From: Neobacillus endophyticus
GTDB lineage: Bacteria; Bacillota; Bacilli; Bacillales; Cytobacillaceae
Direction: 5' to 3'
DNA length: 64,000 nucleotides
Assembly (NCBI RefSeq): GCF_013248975.1
Contig: NZ_JABRWH010000001.1
Span: 1,550,001 to 1,614,000, forward strand
The position numbers were made by a program, and so were the translations under genes. Positions 42,702-51,749 of the stretch are shown here, piece after piece. Every line of letters starts with the position of its first letter. Within the stretch, counting starts at the first letter, position 1. The notes beneath the pieces were generated by a model. The model was not told the DNA's origin and did not search any database. It saw only the letters and a list, made by a program, of their open reading frames with translations.

Positions 42702-43439
42702 TTAAAAAGTTGTGTATCCTGTTGTATCAACATACTTGTATTCGTTTGATTGATATGATACTCCGAAGTTAACACTAGCAGAGTATCCTACTCCAATATT
42801 TACTGCTCCGCCTCCGCTTATTGTGGTAGTACCATTATTTAAAAAGTCTCCATTTACTTCCCAATAAATTCTATTTGGATCTTCTAAATTAGCATAAACA
42901 GTACCAGAAAATTGTTTAGAAGTATTATTATATGATCTATTCATACTAATATTTAATATTTTGACAATCCCTCTAAAATACCCGCCTTCATCAGTTTGAC
43001 AATAAAAATTTACAGATGGTTTATATACGCTTGTTACTGTAAATGTTGTTGATAATGAACGATATGTAGCCAATTGTGCTGATTGAACAGCTGGTGCAGA
43101 TGCAGTCGTATTAGACATAGTGCCTGCTGATGCAGGGGCTTTTGTAGTACCGTTACTTTTTTGGAAGTTTGAAATGACTAGATTAGCAGCTTCACTTTTT
43201 GAAATATTGTTATCTTTTGAAATTGCTGATACAACTTCGTCAAATGTTAAAATTTTACTTACCTGAGTTTGTGGACTTCCAAGATTAATTGCCCCACTTT
43301 TAACTTCATTATGTTGCTGTTGAACTTTCGATGTAGAAGTTAATTGTGCGGCGCTCACTTGGTGATATCCACCAAAAGTCATTGTAGCGAGCATTGCTGT
43401 TGCAGTAATTTTTTTAATCATTTTTGGTTCTAGTTTCAT
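42702..43439 (-). CDS. Secreted protein of unknown function, 245 aa
   Basis: A signal peptide (basic MKLEPKMIKK, hydrophobic core, cleavage near QVSAA at about 30) is followed by a polar linker rich in Ser, Thr, Ala and Gln up to about residue 120, with a short helix FDEVVSAISKDNNISKSEAANLVISNF. A C-terminal beta-rich domain (about 130-245) with alternating strands and many aromatic and Asn residues ends in TGYTTF. The start ATG at 43439 has GGAGG 11 bases upstream; the longer frame to 43496 would bury the signal peptide. Co-transcribed with the small membrane protein. The beta-domain could be a secreted toxin, adhesin or matrix protein; I do not recognise it. Confidence 0.75.
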   Translation of the reverse strand: MKLEPKMIKKITATAMLATMTFGGYHQVSAAQLTSTSKVQQQHNEVKSGAINLGSPQTQVSKILTFDEVVSAISKDNNISKSEAANLVISNFQKSNGTTKAPASAGTMSNTTASAPAVQSAQLATYRSLSTTFTVTSVYKPSVNFYCQTDEGGYFRGIVKILNISMNRSYNNTSKQFSGTVYANLEDPNRIYWEVNGDFLNNGTTTISGGGAVNIGVGYSASVNFGVSYQSNEYKYVDTTGYTTF

Positions 43440-43752
43440 TTTACCATAAACCTCCATAAAATAGTATTTTTTTCTTACTATTACATTATTTAACATATAT
43501 TAATAGAAATCAATCCTTTTTTCTTACAAAATTACCAATATTTCCACAAAAAGGTGTAAAGTATTGTATTCTCTGTATCATTTCCTTTAAATGTTGTTTG
43601 TAAACGATTGTTTCATCAGTACTGCGAAAGATTGATTTTTGATGAATGAGTACCTCCAGATAGTTCGGCACTAATGCATGCTACGTTTTTTAGTAGAACT
43701 TAAAATACCAATATTCAAAAGTTAAGCTATTTCCTAAAAATAAGGAGGATAA

Positions 43753-43884
43753 ATGGCAATTGAAACTCTCGGAAAAAAATAAAGCACTATTCTTACGGTA
43801 GAACAGTATATTTCGAAAGGTTCTGAAACTCCTTTTCTCGCATCACTACTCCCCCCCAAAAAAAGGTCTAGGTATAGTTGATAC
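43753..43884 (+). pseudogene. Short broken ORF behind a perfect ribosome site
   Basis: AAGGAGG lies 4-5 bases before an ATG that opens MAIETLGKK and stops at TAA. The same frame then continues for about 33 codons (TVEQYISKGSETPFLASLLPPKKRS). An internal stop near an A7 run suggests a frameshifted or nonsense-broken small gene. Family unknown. Confidence 0.3.
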
Positions 43885-44579
43885 AGTTTGTGAAATCTAC
43901 GATACTCCGTGAGCGACTGACCGGATTTATAATTGATTTGACGAAGAAACAGATAAGATTAATCCCCATTGGAATGAATAAAATTAAGAGGTTGAATAGC
44001 TTACCATAACTAGGAGATTCAGATCTCCTACTTGTTCCACGTTTAAATCCCTGTCCAAATAGAGGCCAAAAGATATCCTTATTGATCCCCTCATAAGTCG
44101 GTATTATCATCTGTCACTTCTAATGTGACAGTACATTGTTATGGTTCTTATATAGAGGATATATCCCCCGTAATCCAAATGGATAAAGCATTAAAGTGAA
44201 TAGAATCAGAAATGCTATTAAATTTAATTTTCGCAGTATAATTTTAATTTTTCAAAAAAATATACCAATCATTACAATAAAATAGTATTATATGTATATT
44301 GTTCCAAATATAACAAAAGTTGGGTGGTTGGTTATTTAAAAGAAATTTATAATTGATGGTTATAATGTAGGTTTTTAAAATCCTTGCATTCGATATGTAT
44401 AACATTAGAAAAATTCCAGTTTGTACATATTTTAGTAGAAAAGATTATATTAAGGCAGGAAAACAGCTCTATTTTTCTGTCAACAGGGCTGTGTAGTAAA
44501 AGTGTCAGAGAAATATTCTTTAAAATGTTTGTATAATTATTAATTGTTCCTATATTTGCTAGGAAAAGGAGAATCATTT
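43885..44579. other. Non-coding region upstream of the S53 peptidase
   Basis: A minus-strand frame of 80 codons (43868-44110) has one hydrophobic helix but a poor ribosome site and is left unannotated. A hairpin TGTCAC/GTGACA lies at about 44111-44130. The rest is AT-rich and should contain the peptidase promoter. Confidence 0.35.
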
Positions 44580-46487
44580 ATGAAACCATGGAAAAAGATA
44601 GCTGGTTTGGCCGTCATTAGTTCAATGATGACCTTTAGCAACATTCCAGCTGTAGCTAACGCACAGACAACAGATTCTGTAACTGTAGAACAAGCAGGAA
44701 ATCCTGAAAATGCACAAGTTTTTGGTGATTTACCTAATGACACGCTGGTAACAGTTGACATTGTGATGAAAATCCAAAACAAAGACAAACTGGCCCGTTT
44801 TATTGATGAAACTACGACTCCTAGAAGTAATAATTATCGGAAGTACCTCTCGGTATCGGACTTCAACAAAAAATACGGAGCAAATTCTGATAGCATAAAA
44901 AAAGTCACCCAATATTTAGATAGTTTTGATATCACATCTACGGTGGCCCCAAATGGATTAATTGTTACGGCCAAAGGAACTGCAGATCAATTTAACAAAG
45001 CTTTTAATGTCATCCTACAGAAGAAGAAATATAAAGGGAAGGCTTTCCACGGGACAAAAGGGACTCCAACGCTTCCTGCAAACATTGGCAATCAGATTCT
45101 TTGCATTTTAGGATTATCTGATTACTCCAACTTTACTTCTCGTGCCATTCAGCAGAAGCCAATTCTTGAATCAAATGGTGACACTCCTGAAGGCCCTCTG
45201 AGTTTAACAACAAAGGACTTGGTTAATCAATACCATGTTCAACCTTTGTATGACAAAGGTGCAGCGGGTAAAGGTCAAACAATAGGAATTGTGACACTTG
45301 CTGACTTTAACGTAGACGATGCGTATGAATTCTGGAGCAACAATGGAATTCCTGTTAAACCAAACCGCATTACAAAGACAAATGTCGATGGTGGGTCCGG
45401 CTTTGATGGTTATGACGAAACAACACTCGACGTCGAGCAGTCAGGAGCGCTTGCACCGCAGGCAGATATTCATGTATTTGTTGGGCCAAACAGCGATACA
45501 GGATTTTTGAATAGCTTTTCTACTGCGATCAATGAAAATAAGGCACAACAAATATCGGTCAGTTGGGGAGAAAGTGAGACAGCAGTTAAATTCTTTGCCG
45601 AATTGAAAGAAGAAACACCACAATATGAAGAAGCATTCAACCAATTATTCATGCAAGCTGCTTCTCAAGGAATAAGTATGTTCGCTGCAGCTGGAGATGA
45701 AGGCTCTTACGATGCTTCAAGGGAATTTGGTCTCGACTCCGGTATAGCAGGAGCAACCGCTCTTTCTGTTGACTCACCAGCTGATAGCCCTTATATAACT
45801 GCAGCTGGAGGAACGACTCTTCCTTTCCATTTACATTCAGATTCATATAACGTGGATATTACCAATAGCAAAGAACGTGCATGGGGATGGGATTACATGT
45901 TCCCTTATTTAGATGCGTTGGGATTGAACGATCCTTTATACTATGGAATCTACCTTTCCGGAGGAGGAGGAGGATTCAGCAAGGTATTTGCGACACCAAG
46001 TTATCAACTCGGAGTAAAAGGCGTGAACTCCTTTACAGGAGTAAAACAGTGGACAGAGAATGCAAACCAGTCTTCAATGACTCGCGATACTCAGGCAACA
46101 ATCATCAAAGGCGCTGGAACTGGTAGGAATATGCCGGATATTAGCATGGCTGCCGACCCCAACACGGGTTACAGGGTATATTTCAGCGATCCCGGTCAGC
46201 CGGGCGTAAATGCTGGATACTTTACGTTTGGAGGAACCAGCTTCGTCGCTCCTCAGCTCGCTGGTTTGTCGGCACTCATCAACAGCACCAACGGTTCAAA
46301 TGCAGGTTTCTGGAATCCGCAACTGTACCGTTTTGCTGTGCAAAAAGATTCACCGCTTCATCCATTAAATGTTTCAGGAACAACCAATGACAACGGATTC
46401 TATACCGGTACCGCAGGTACATTGTATAATCAGGCAACTGGTCTTGGTACACCTGATGTGGCTGCACTCGCTGACAAATTAAAATAA
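44580..46487 (+). CDS. Secreted S53 family peptidase (kumamolisin-like sedolisin)
   Basis: 635 residues from the ATG at 44580 (AAAGGAG upstream). A signal peptide (cleavage near ANA-Q at 28) and a pro-domain (about 50-190, with RKYLSVSDFNKKYG) precede the catalytic domain. The sedolisin catalytic set is visible: Glu280 and Asp284 in ETTLDVE, Asp373 in AAGDEGS, and Ser554 in FGGTSFVAPQL. A calcium site is expected at DISMAADPNTGYRV (about 520-533). These enzymes are typically active at low pH and digest extracellular protein. The gene is monocistronic with its own terminator. Confidence 0.94.
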   Translation: MKPWKKIAGLAVISSMMTFSNIPAVANAQTTDSVTVEQAGNPENAQVFGDLPNDTLVTVDIVMKIQNKDKLARFIDETTTPRSNNYRKYLSVSDFNKKYGANSDSIKKVTQYLDSFDITSTVAPNGLIVTAKGTADQFNKAFNVILQKKKYKGKAFHGTKGTPTLPANIGNQILCILGLSDYSNFTSRAIQQKPILESNGDTPEGPLSLTTKDLVNQYHVQPLYDKGAAGKGQTIGIVTLADFNVDDAYEFWSNNGIPVKPNRITKTNVDGGSGFDGYDETTLDVEQSGALAPQADIHVFVGPNSDTGFLNSFSTAINENKAQQISVSWGESETAVKFFAELKEETPQYEEAFNQLFMQAASQGISMFAAAGDEGSYDASREFGLDSGIAGATALSVDSPADSPYITAAGGTTLPFHLHSDSYNVDITNSKERAWGWDYMFPYLDALGLNDPLYYGIYLSGGGGGFSKVFATPSYQLGVKGVNSFTGVKQWTENANQSSMTRDTQATIIKGAGTGRNMPDISMAADPNTGYRVYFSDPGQPGVNAGYFTFGGTSFVAPQLAGLSALINSTNGSNAGFWNPQLYRFAVQKDSPLHPLNVSGTTNDNGFYTGTAGTLYNQATGLGTPDVAALADKLK

Positions 46488-46516
46488 TTGAATGGCGATA
46501 ATCATGGAAGGTAAAA

Positions 46517-46555
46517 AAAGCATCTATCTATGTTTGAGGACAAGATAGATGCTTT
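46517..46555 (+). terminator. Terminator of the S53 peptidase gene
   Basis: AAAGCATCTATCT (46517-46529) pairs with AGATAGATGCTTT (46543-46555), 30 bases after the stop codon. Confidence 0.85.
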
Positions 46556-46583
46556 CAAAAAATAAGGTAAGGGATATAAGATT

Positions 46584-46679
46584 ATCCAATCAATCCCTAG
46601 TATCGGAGGAAAGACAGCTGCAACGATTATTTCCGCATTTGGTGACAATAAAACAACTTCTCCAAACAACATCAATTAA
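46584..46679 (+). pseudogene. IS110-family transposase remnant
   Basis: A frame ending at TAA 46677-46679 reads IQSIPSIGGKTAATIISAFGD, the helix-hairpin-helix of the C-terminal Transposase_20 domain of IS110-type (DEDD) transposases. Only about 31 codons remain, with no catalytic N-terminal part and no recognisable ends. It marks the left edge of the accessory region. Confidence 0.65.
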
Positions 46680-46758
46680 ACTTATTGAACATCAGTAGAC
46701 TTACCAAAAATCTTAATGTTATATTGTTTGTAGATCAATTTCTATATGTCTTAATTTC

Positions 46759-48348
46759 TTATTTTTCAAATTGCAACATTGCGGCTTCATCTTTCATATA
46801 ATCTTTAATTGTTTTAGTTAACAATTGGTTTTCAAACATGGCTTTGCGCAAGTCGGACTGAGACTTTACGTTTTGAAGCCCAGTTGCATCATCGATAATT
46901 AATTTTACTAGAAGAATTCTTATTAAAAATGGATCATCCGACTCTGCAATCCATTGCCATGCCTGCTCTGTAATTATCATTTTATATTTTTCATCAACAA
47001 ACGCAGCTAAAATTAACTTCAGATTATCAGAAGGTCCAAAAAGATATTGTTGAAAATCCCCTTTTTTTTCTTGGTGTAAAACAGTTTTTATACTGAATGC
47101 TAATGCTTTTAATATAAACTCTTGTTCTTCTGTTAAAACTATAGTGCTTCCATCATAGTATAGAAAAGCATCTTCATCCGCTAAATACTTTCTGTCTTCA
47201 AAAGATTTATCAGAAAGTTCAATAGCATATCGAATTTGATTATAGAACACTATTAATTGTTCTTCTATCTTATCAATTTCTTGTTTTAAAGAAGTTTCAA
47301 TATTGATAGTTGTTGAATCTGGAAGGTACTCACTTAAAATCTTTGCAACTTTAGAAGGCGAAATAAATTTTTTAATTTCTCGGCCAGCAAATTGCAAATC
47401 CAGAATTATTGTACCAAGTTGCCTCTCCATGATTTGCGGATGTCCCGATACTTTAGCAAAAACTTCTAAGTACGCAAATTTCTCAGGTGGCAAACAGATC
47501 CATGTATGAGCAATAGCTCTTATTATCTCGGATGATGGAAATCTAGGACCTTTTTCATGTTTACAACAAAAGAAAAGCAAATTATTTAAATCATTCGTTA
47601 GATTTAAATAATAAATTAACAATTTCAAAGCCCCCAATTGGTTGGCAGAGGAGTATGATCTTAATTTATTTAAAAACCAGTCTAAAAAAGATTCTTGAGG
47701 GAAATACTTAAAAATTACCAGAAACATTTCTTCTTGATCCGCAATAAGCCATTTTTCGATAAATTGAATCTTCTCAAGTTCATTGTTGGCACGTGATATG
47801 CGGTATAGTAATTTATCAAAATGGACTCTAACTGGAAGTTCAATAGGAATTGAAAGAAATTTATCTGCCCATTGTTTTGCTTTAATGCATTGGTCATAAT
47901 CTATGTCCCCACCTACAAGCGCAACATTCTCTAATCGACTTTCAACCAGCATTGCAATGGCTAAAACGAATAGATGGTATTCATACCCTTGAGTCTTAGA
48001 CTCAAAAACATCAACAATTTTTTCCCGATCCTCCACAAATAATATATCATTTTTTTGCATTTTTTCCTTTCGAAAGGATTGATATTTAATAATATCTCGA
48101 TACAGTCTGAAGGATTCAGCATATCTCTTACTATTAATATCGCCCCTCACGGTCCAATGTTGTAATGGACCTTTCTTTTCTGTAGCCTTTACGTAGACCT
48201 GCAATTTATATCCAAAAATTTCTCGTTCTTCTATATCCGCAAAAGGAAATGCATTCAATAATTTTAAACTTTCGTCGTATATTTGTTCCCACTCCAAATT
48301 TGATACCCTACTAGGTAAAATGGACAAATTAATATACGTTCCCAACAA
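46759..48348 (-). CDS. Uncharacterised 529-aa protein of the RAMP-like/HNH locus
   Basis: A large soluble, largely helical protein with no signal, membrane segment or known catalytic motif that I can see. The N-terminal part (MLGTYINLSI, WEQIYDESLKLLNAFPF) and GPLQHWTVRGDINSKRYAESFRLYRD differ from the helical remainder, which may form repeat-type scaffolding. A helical segment LKQEIDKIEEQLIVFYNQI lies near residue 365. TTG start with AAGGGAG upstream. Last gene of the minus-strand set 49686 to 46759, so it probably acts with the RAMP-like and HNH proteins. Function unknown; a sensor or effector of a defence-type system is one possibility. Confidence 0.7.
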   Translation of the reverse strand: MLGTYINLSILPSRVSNLEWEQIYDESLKLLNAFPFADIEEREIFGYKLQVYVKATEKKGPLQHWTVRGDINSKRYAESFRLYRDIIKYQSFRKEKMQKNDILFVEDREKIVDVFESKTQGYEYHLFVLAIAMLVESRLENVALVGGDIDYDQCIKAKQWADKFLSIPIELPVRVHFDKLLYRISRANNELEKIQFIEKWLIADQEEMFLVIFKYFPQESFLDWFLNKLRSYSSANQLGALKLLIYYLNLTNDLNNLLFFCCKHEKGPRFPSSEIIRAIAHTWICLPPEKFAYLEVFAKVSGHPQIMERQLGTIILDLQFAGREIKKFISPSKVAKILSEYLPDSTTINIETSLKQEIDKIEEQLIVFYNQIRYAIELSDKSFEDRKYLADEDAFLYYDGSTIVLTEEQEFILKALAFSIKTVLHQEKKGDFQQYLFGPSDNLKLILAAFVDEKYKMIITEQAWQWIAESDDPFLIRILLVKLIIDDATGLQNVKSQSDLRKAMFENQLLTKTIKDYMKDEAAMLQFEK

Positions 48349-48374
48349 TAAAACTCCCTTAATTAATAAAATTT

Positions 48375-48587
48375 TTATTCAACCTCTTTGACTGGAGAAA
48401 CCAATATTCGTAACCCCATCTCCTTTTCATCCCATAATTTCACCCATGGAATCGTATCAATTGGAAGTATAAATCCCCTCACTTCTAGAGGTTTAATATG
48501 ACTTTTTTCTACAAGGCAACCGTGAGAATGAGTTGCAGGATGTAGCTTCACAATTCTGCCTGTATCATTTAAAAAAATAGTTTTCAC
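48375..48587 (-). CDS. Small uncharacterised protein, 70 aa
   Basis: Started at GTG 48587 with GGAG about 9 bases upstream. The sequence (GRIVKLHPATHSHGCLVEKSHIKPLEVRGFILP, then ETG-like charged tail) looks like a small beta-rich domain; a His-rich HPATHSHGC could bind metal. It lies 26 bases before the 529-aa gene and is likely co-transcribed with it. No family recognised. Confidence 0.6.
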   Translation of the reverse strand: MKTIFLNDTGRIVKLHPATHSHGCLVEKSHIKPLEVRGFILPIDTIPWVKLWDEKEMGLRILVSPVKEVE

Positions 48588-48649
48588 CTAATCTAACTCC
48601 TTTCAAAAAATATTTAAAGCTTATCTAAAACACCCTTTTCTATTTCATG

Positions 48650-48784
48650 ACCTTACCGAACCTAACTCGACCTAACCGAACCGTAGCACACCCCACCACG
48701 ACCATAACGGACCTAACCGTAATGTACCAATTTCTCTTCAGTGGCCAAGCAGGTACATACCTGACCAGACTAGGCTAAGCCTAG
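48650..48784. repeat. Short CCTAACCG-type repeats and a palindrome
   Basis: Imperfect repeats of (G)ACCTAAC(C)G occur at about 48660-48720. A perfect palindrome CTAGGCT-A-AGCCTAG (48770-48784) lies immediately after the HNH stop codon. This GC-richer spacer may attenuate or divide the operon. Confidence 0.4.
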
Positions 48785-48791
48785 TTTCGAA

Positions 48792-49094
48792 TTATAACTC
48801 TTGATCATCCCATGTTAAATCTCTCCAGTTTGGAGGGATAATTCCCTTTTCTATTGCTTTCGATGTTAGCCCTCTATGTAAATAACAGGCTCTTAGTGCA
48901 TGACAACGAAAACAGAGAGTTCTCAATCCAGAAATTTTATTATTACCGTAAATTCCAGCCTGTTTATGATCGATGTGACATTCATTAAGTGAAATCTCTT
49001 TATTACATCTTACACATCTCCTATTATCTCTCTCCCAGACAATAGGGCGTATGTTTTTAAACCATACCTCTCTAGGTAAACGACTTTTAGGCAT
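48792..49094 (-). CDS. HNH endonuclease-like protein
   Basis: 100 residues. A compact HNH fold: CVRCN (about 27-31), the first HNH histidine in HIDHKQAG (about 40-47), an asparagine in GNNKISGLRTLC, and CFRCHA completing the zinc-binding cysteine pairs. It should be a zinc-stabilised metal-dependent nuclease. The start ATG lies inside the end of the RAMP-like gene (8-base overlap), indicating tight co-expression. The RAMP-like gene plus a small nuclease recurs, from memory, on phages and mobile elements. Confidence 0.85.
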   Translation of the reverse strand: MPKSRLPREVWFKNIRPIVWERDNRRCVRCNKEISLNECHIDHKQAGIYGNNKISGLRTLCFRCHALRACYLHRGLTSKAIEKGIIPPNWRDLTWDDQEL

Positions 49095-49686
49095 TTTGTT
49101 GTCCCCTGTCTATAGTTACTACAAAAGAATCTACCTTAAATCGTCCAAAACCATTTGATCGATTATCCCCAATTCCAACGAAACGTCCTGCTTCATGACA
49201 AACACTTAGCATAAGTTCTTTATTAATCAAGGAACCTTCCCATAGGATAGAAAATGAAGTTTTCCATCCTATGGATGTGGCTAATCTATAGCGAATATTT
49301 CTTGCAGAGGTCTTGACCATTTTTACACTTCGGATATCTATATAAATCTCTTGAGATGGATCCGTGGTAATTTTATTTGAATCCAAAACACTTCGATTTT
49401 CAAAGATAAGTTTATCTGTAGTAGTCTCAAGAGTGGCTGCAAGTTGACTTTGTAAACCTTTTTTTACAAATTTAGCTGCATTAATTAAGCATCGATGTAT
49501 ATAACTTCCATCCACATATAGAAGACCCTCGTCTGTAGTCTTGTAGGTTTGTCGCCACTCTTCGGGGTTATTACCTGCAACCCCACTTTTCTCCTTTCTT
49601 TCAATTGGGATGCATTCAGGAGAAAAACAATTAAACAGTATAGGCCTCGTTCCAATAATCTCCACGTCTGCTTTATAAATTGCCAA
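49087..49686 (-). CDS. RAMP-like protein of unknown function
   Basis: 199 residues. The N-terminal strand YKADVEIIGTRPILFN, a tyrosine/histidine-rich centre (YVDGSYIHRCLINAAKFVKKGL), the block VKMVKTSARNIRYRLATSIGWKTSFSILWEG, and the C-terminal glycine loop GRFVGIGDNRSNGFGRFKV resemble a widespread phage/mobile-element family that has a ferredoxin-like RAMP fold related to Cas5/Cas7 proteins. The function of that family is not established. It is not part of a CRISPR locus here, since no repeats or other cas genes are present. TTG start with AGGAG upstream. First gene of the minus-strand operon and divergent from an XRE regulator. Confidence 0.75.
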   Translation of the reverse strand: MAIYKADVEIIGTRPILFNCFSPECIPIERKEKSGVAGNNPEEWRQTYKTTDEGLLYVDGSYIHRCLINAAKFVKKGLQSQLAATLETTTDKLIFENRSVLDSNKITTDPSQEIYIDIRSVKMVKTSARNIRYRLATSIGWKTSFSILWEGSLINKELMLSVCHEAGRFVGIGDNRSNGFGRFKVDSFVVTIDRGQQNA

Positions 49687-49707
49687 GAATAATCACTCCT
49701 TAAATAA

Positions 49708-49754
49708 TTGATAATATCAATATTATATCCACTGTTTTATTGTTTATAACAATA
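49708..49754. promoter_or_regulatory. Operator pair between the RAMP-like operon and the XRE gene
   Basis: Two perfect palindromes, TTGATA-A-TATCAA (49708-49720) and TATTGTT-TAT-AACAATA (49738-49754), lie in the 142-base divergent promoter region. They are likely targets for the XRE protein at 49829. Confidence 0.55.
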
Positions 49755-49828
49755 AATGGAAGTTTTTATTGCTTTTCAATCTAAATAAAAGTTAGGTTAA
49801 AAGTATACTTTGGTAATAGGTGATGTAA

Positions 49829-50143
49829 ATGGATTGGAAATTGAAGGAAGTCGGAATGAGAATTAAACAGTTAAGGAAAGAATTTAATAAAACTGCAAAT
49901 GAGATTGTTGAGGCTATTCATATTTCCCAGCCATATTATTCACAAATTGAGAATGGCCACGTTCCAGTTTCGATTGAAAACTTAATAAAAATTTGTGATT
50001 TTTACGGAATTACTCTTTCTGAATTTTTTGATGATAATTTTGATGAAGATTTAAAGAAATTACTAAGTACTGCTAAGAAATTAAATAAAGAACAACTTGA
50101 AGCATTACAGAAGTTTTTAGATACATTTTGCAAAAACGGTTAG
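49829..50143 (+). CDS. XRE-family helix-turn-helix repressor
   Basis: 104 residues. The helix-turn-helix occupies about 9-66 (GMRIKQLRKEFNKTANEIVEAIHISQPYYSQIENGHVPVSIENLIKICDFYGITLSEFF), SinR-like in length. The C-terminal 35 residues (DLKKLLSTAKKLNKEQLEALQKFLDTF) form an amphipathic helix, probably for dimerisation. AGGTGAT 4-10 bases before the ATG. It faces the RAMP-like/HNH operon across two palindromes and probably represses it. Confidence 0.88.
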   Translation: MDWKLKEVGMRIKQLRKEFNKTANEIVEAIHISQPYYSQIENGHVPVSIENLIKICDFYGITLSEFFDDNFDEDLKKLLSTAKKLNKEQLEALQKFLDTFCKNG

Positions 50144-50295
50144 TAACTCAATTATTAAAGTTAATTTAAAATTGATTCCACTGTTTAGTTAGCAAATTTA
50201 GATCAATTCTAATACTTAGCAGTAAGTTAATTTGAGAATTCTATTTTTCATGAAGAATGTACTTATAAGTAGCCTTAGTAATAGTGATTTATTAA

Positions 50296-50327
50296 AAAAT
50301 GCTCAGTGTCTTTTGCACTGAGCATTT
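50296..50327. terminator. Terminator after the XRE gene
   Basis: A 12-13-bp stem (AAATGCTCAGTG with CACTGAGCATTT) with A and T flanks lies 150 bases beyond the stop codon. Confidence 0.8.
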
Positions 50328-50657
50328 CCCTATTTAAATTCTTTATTAAAATATATTAATTTACAGACACCTTTTATTTCTTTTGCTGCCCCATTTTCGT
50401 TTAAAATTTCAGTTAGCTTTAGACAGTTTTTTATCTTCAACTTAATTTATGTTCCAATAATGGTCTAAATAAGTTCCGAATTAAAATTATTATTGGAACA
50501 TACATAATATGAGCAGAAACCTGTAAATTAAAAAGTGATTACAGCCGATAAAATGTACCACCTTTGCCATGTGTGTCACCAGCAGTTGCCATGAAATGTA
50601 CCGCTTGCTGCCAAAGCATTTACCAAAAGGGAAAATTCAATGATTTTGAAATATAAA

Positions 50658-50699
50658 AAAGCCTAATACCCTCATTTTTTTATCGAGGAATTAGGCTTA
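50658..50699. terminator. Terminator-type hairpin, isolated
   Basis: AAGCCTAATACCCTC pairs with GAGGAATTAGGCTT (one mismatch), with a T-rich loop; it lies about 170 bases beyond the lipoprotein stop on the minus strand. Confidence 0.65.
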
Positions 50700-50870
50700 T
50701 AATCTTCCATAAACGTGCCCGATTGCTGAAGATCAATAACCAAATCTAATTCAAATGAATCTCGGTTTAATTACAGTTTATCAACATCTTATAAATCCGT
50801 TGAATAATAAAACGCTTTTCCCCGTTGGGAAAATAAAACAACTAACTTAAAAATTACAGTGAAATCAAAA

Positions 50871-51419
50871 TCATTTTATTGACTCAATTGTAGTAAATAT
50901 TCGAGAGTACACATCCTTAATGTTACTTTCATTTATCTTATCGTTATATAGTCCATAACCCCAGCATTGATATTTTCCTTCACCCGATTGGAAATATCCT
51001 GTAGCATAAGTTTGGTCTTTCATATCTGGTACATCCTTATAGGATAATTGTTCATTAACAAATGGAATATATGATTTTGTAGACCCAATATAGAAAAAAG
51101 GAATACCAGAATTTTTGTAAACTTTAGCATATATACTATTAGAAGCTTGGGATAAATGTTCCTTCATGATAAAAACGGCATCATATTCTGATGAAAGGTT
51201 TTTATCTCCTGCTAATTTAGTAAAATCAATATTTTCGAATTTTACATTATTTTCTCTTACACTTGGTGAATCACCAATAACACCAATCACTAAATTTTTA
51301 CCACTATAAAGCGGCGTGTTAACGGTTTCATTACTAATAGATTTATCTAGTGCCTTATTTTGTATGCCACATCCTGCTAGAATAATTAGAAGGATAAACA
51401 TCAATGTAAATTTCTTCAA
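50871..51419 (-). CDS. Lipoprotein of unknown function, 182 aa
   Basis: Lipobox LILAGC with the lipidated cysteine at about 17 after a short basic and hydrophobic leader (MKKFTLMFILL). The mature part looks globular: NLVIGVIGDSPSVREN, EYDAVFIMKEHLSQAS, and GIPFFYIGSTKSYIPFVN. It is probably tethered to the outer membrane face and has a Rossmann-like start, but I do not recognise a family. TTG start with GGAGGG upstream. Monocistronic. Confidence 0.75.
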   Translation of the reverse strand: MKKFTLMFILLIILAGCGIQNKALDKSISNETVNTPLYSGKNLVIGVIGDSPSVRENNVKFENIDFTKLAGDKNLSSEYDAVFIMKEHLSQASNSIYAKVYKNSGIPFFYIGSTKSYIPFVNEQLSYKDVPDMKDQTYATGYFQSGEGKYQCWGYGLYNDKINESNIKDVYSRIFTTIESIK

Positions 51420-51749
51420 TATGCCCTCCTATAATAAAACAAAATGGAAAATATTTATAATCTTAGTTTAACATAAATTTTTGTTTGAGAACAAACAAAA
51501 TCCAATTTATTTACTTACTGTTGTAATTTTCAACCTTTCATTTGATCAATTAAAGAAAGGAAAATGGATTGATAAAACAGTCAAGAATGTTGAAGATGAT
51601 CCTTGCCTTTACCTTATTGGAAATAAGATCTTTTAAGAACATTTATTCACAATTCCCCCCTAGTTTCTTATTAAAGAATAAAAAAATAAATCAAAAATTA
51701 GATGAATTTAATAAGGAACCTCACGGATTATTGTAACCGCTCGATTAAT

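Larger units (their letters stand above)
50144..50870. other. Non-coding stretch with two terminators
   Basis: Apart from the terminators at 50296-50327 and 50658-50699, nothing supportable is seen. The GC-richer patch near 50540-50640 may be a relic of lost sequence. Confidence 0.4.

Noticed and set aside
43868..44110. 80-aa minus-strand ORF with one hydrophobic helix
   Set aside because: Weak ribosome site, an adjoining hairpin, and no recognisable family.
46584..46679. Functional insertion sequence
   Set aside because: Only the last 31 codons of an IS110-type transposase are left and no catalytic domain is present.
49087..49686. Cas5/Cas7 component of a CRISPR system
   Set aside because: The RAMP-like loop is present, but there is no repeat array, Cas1/Cas2, Cas6 or effector nearby.
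51471..51635. Protein-like frame of about 54 codons ending LIGNKIF
   Set aside because: No start codon or ribosome site and no family recognised; may be another remnant, but the evidence is too thin.
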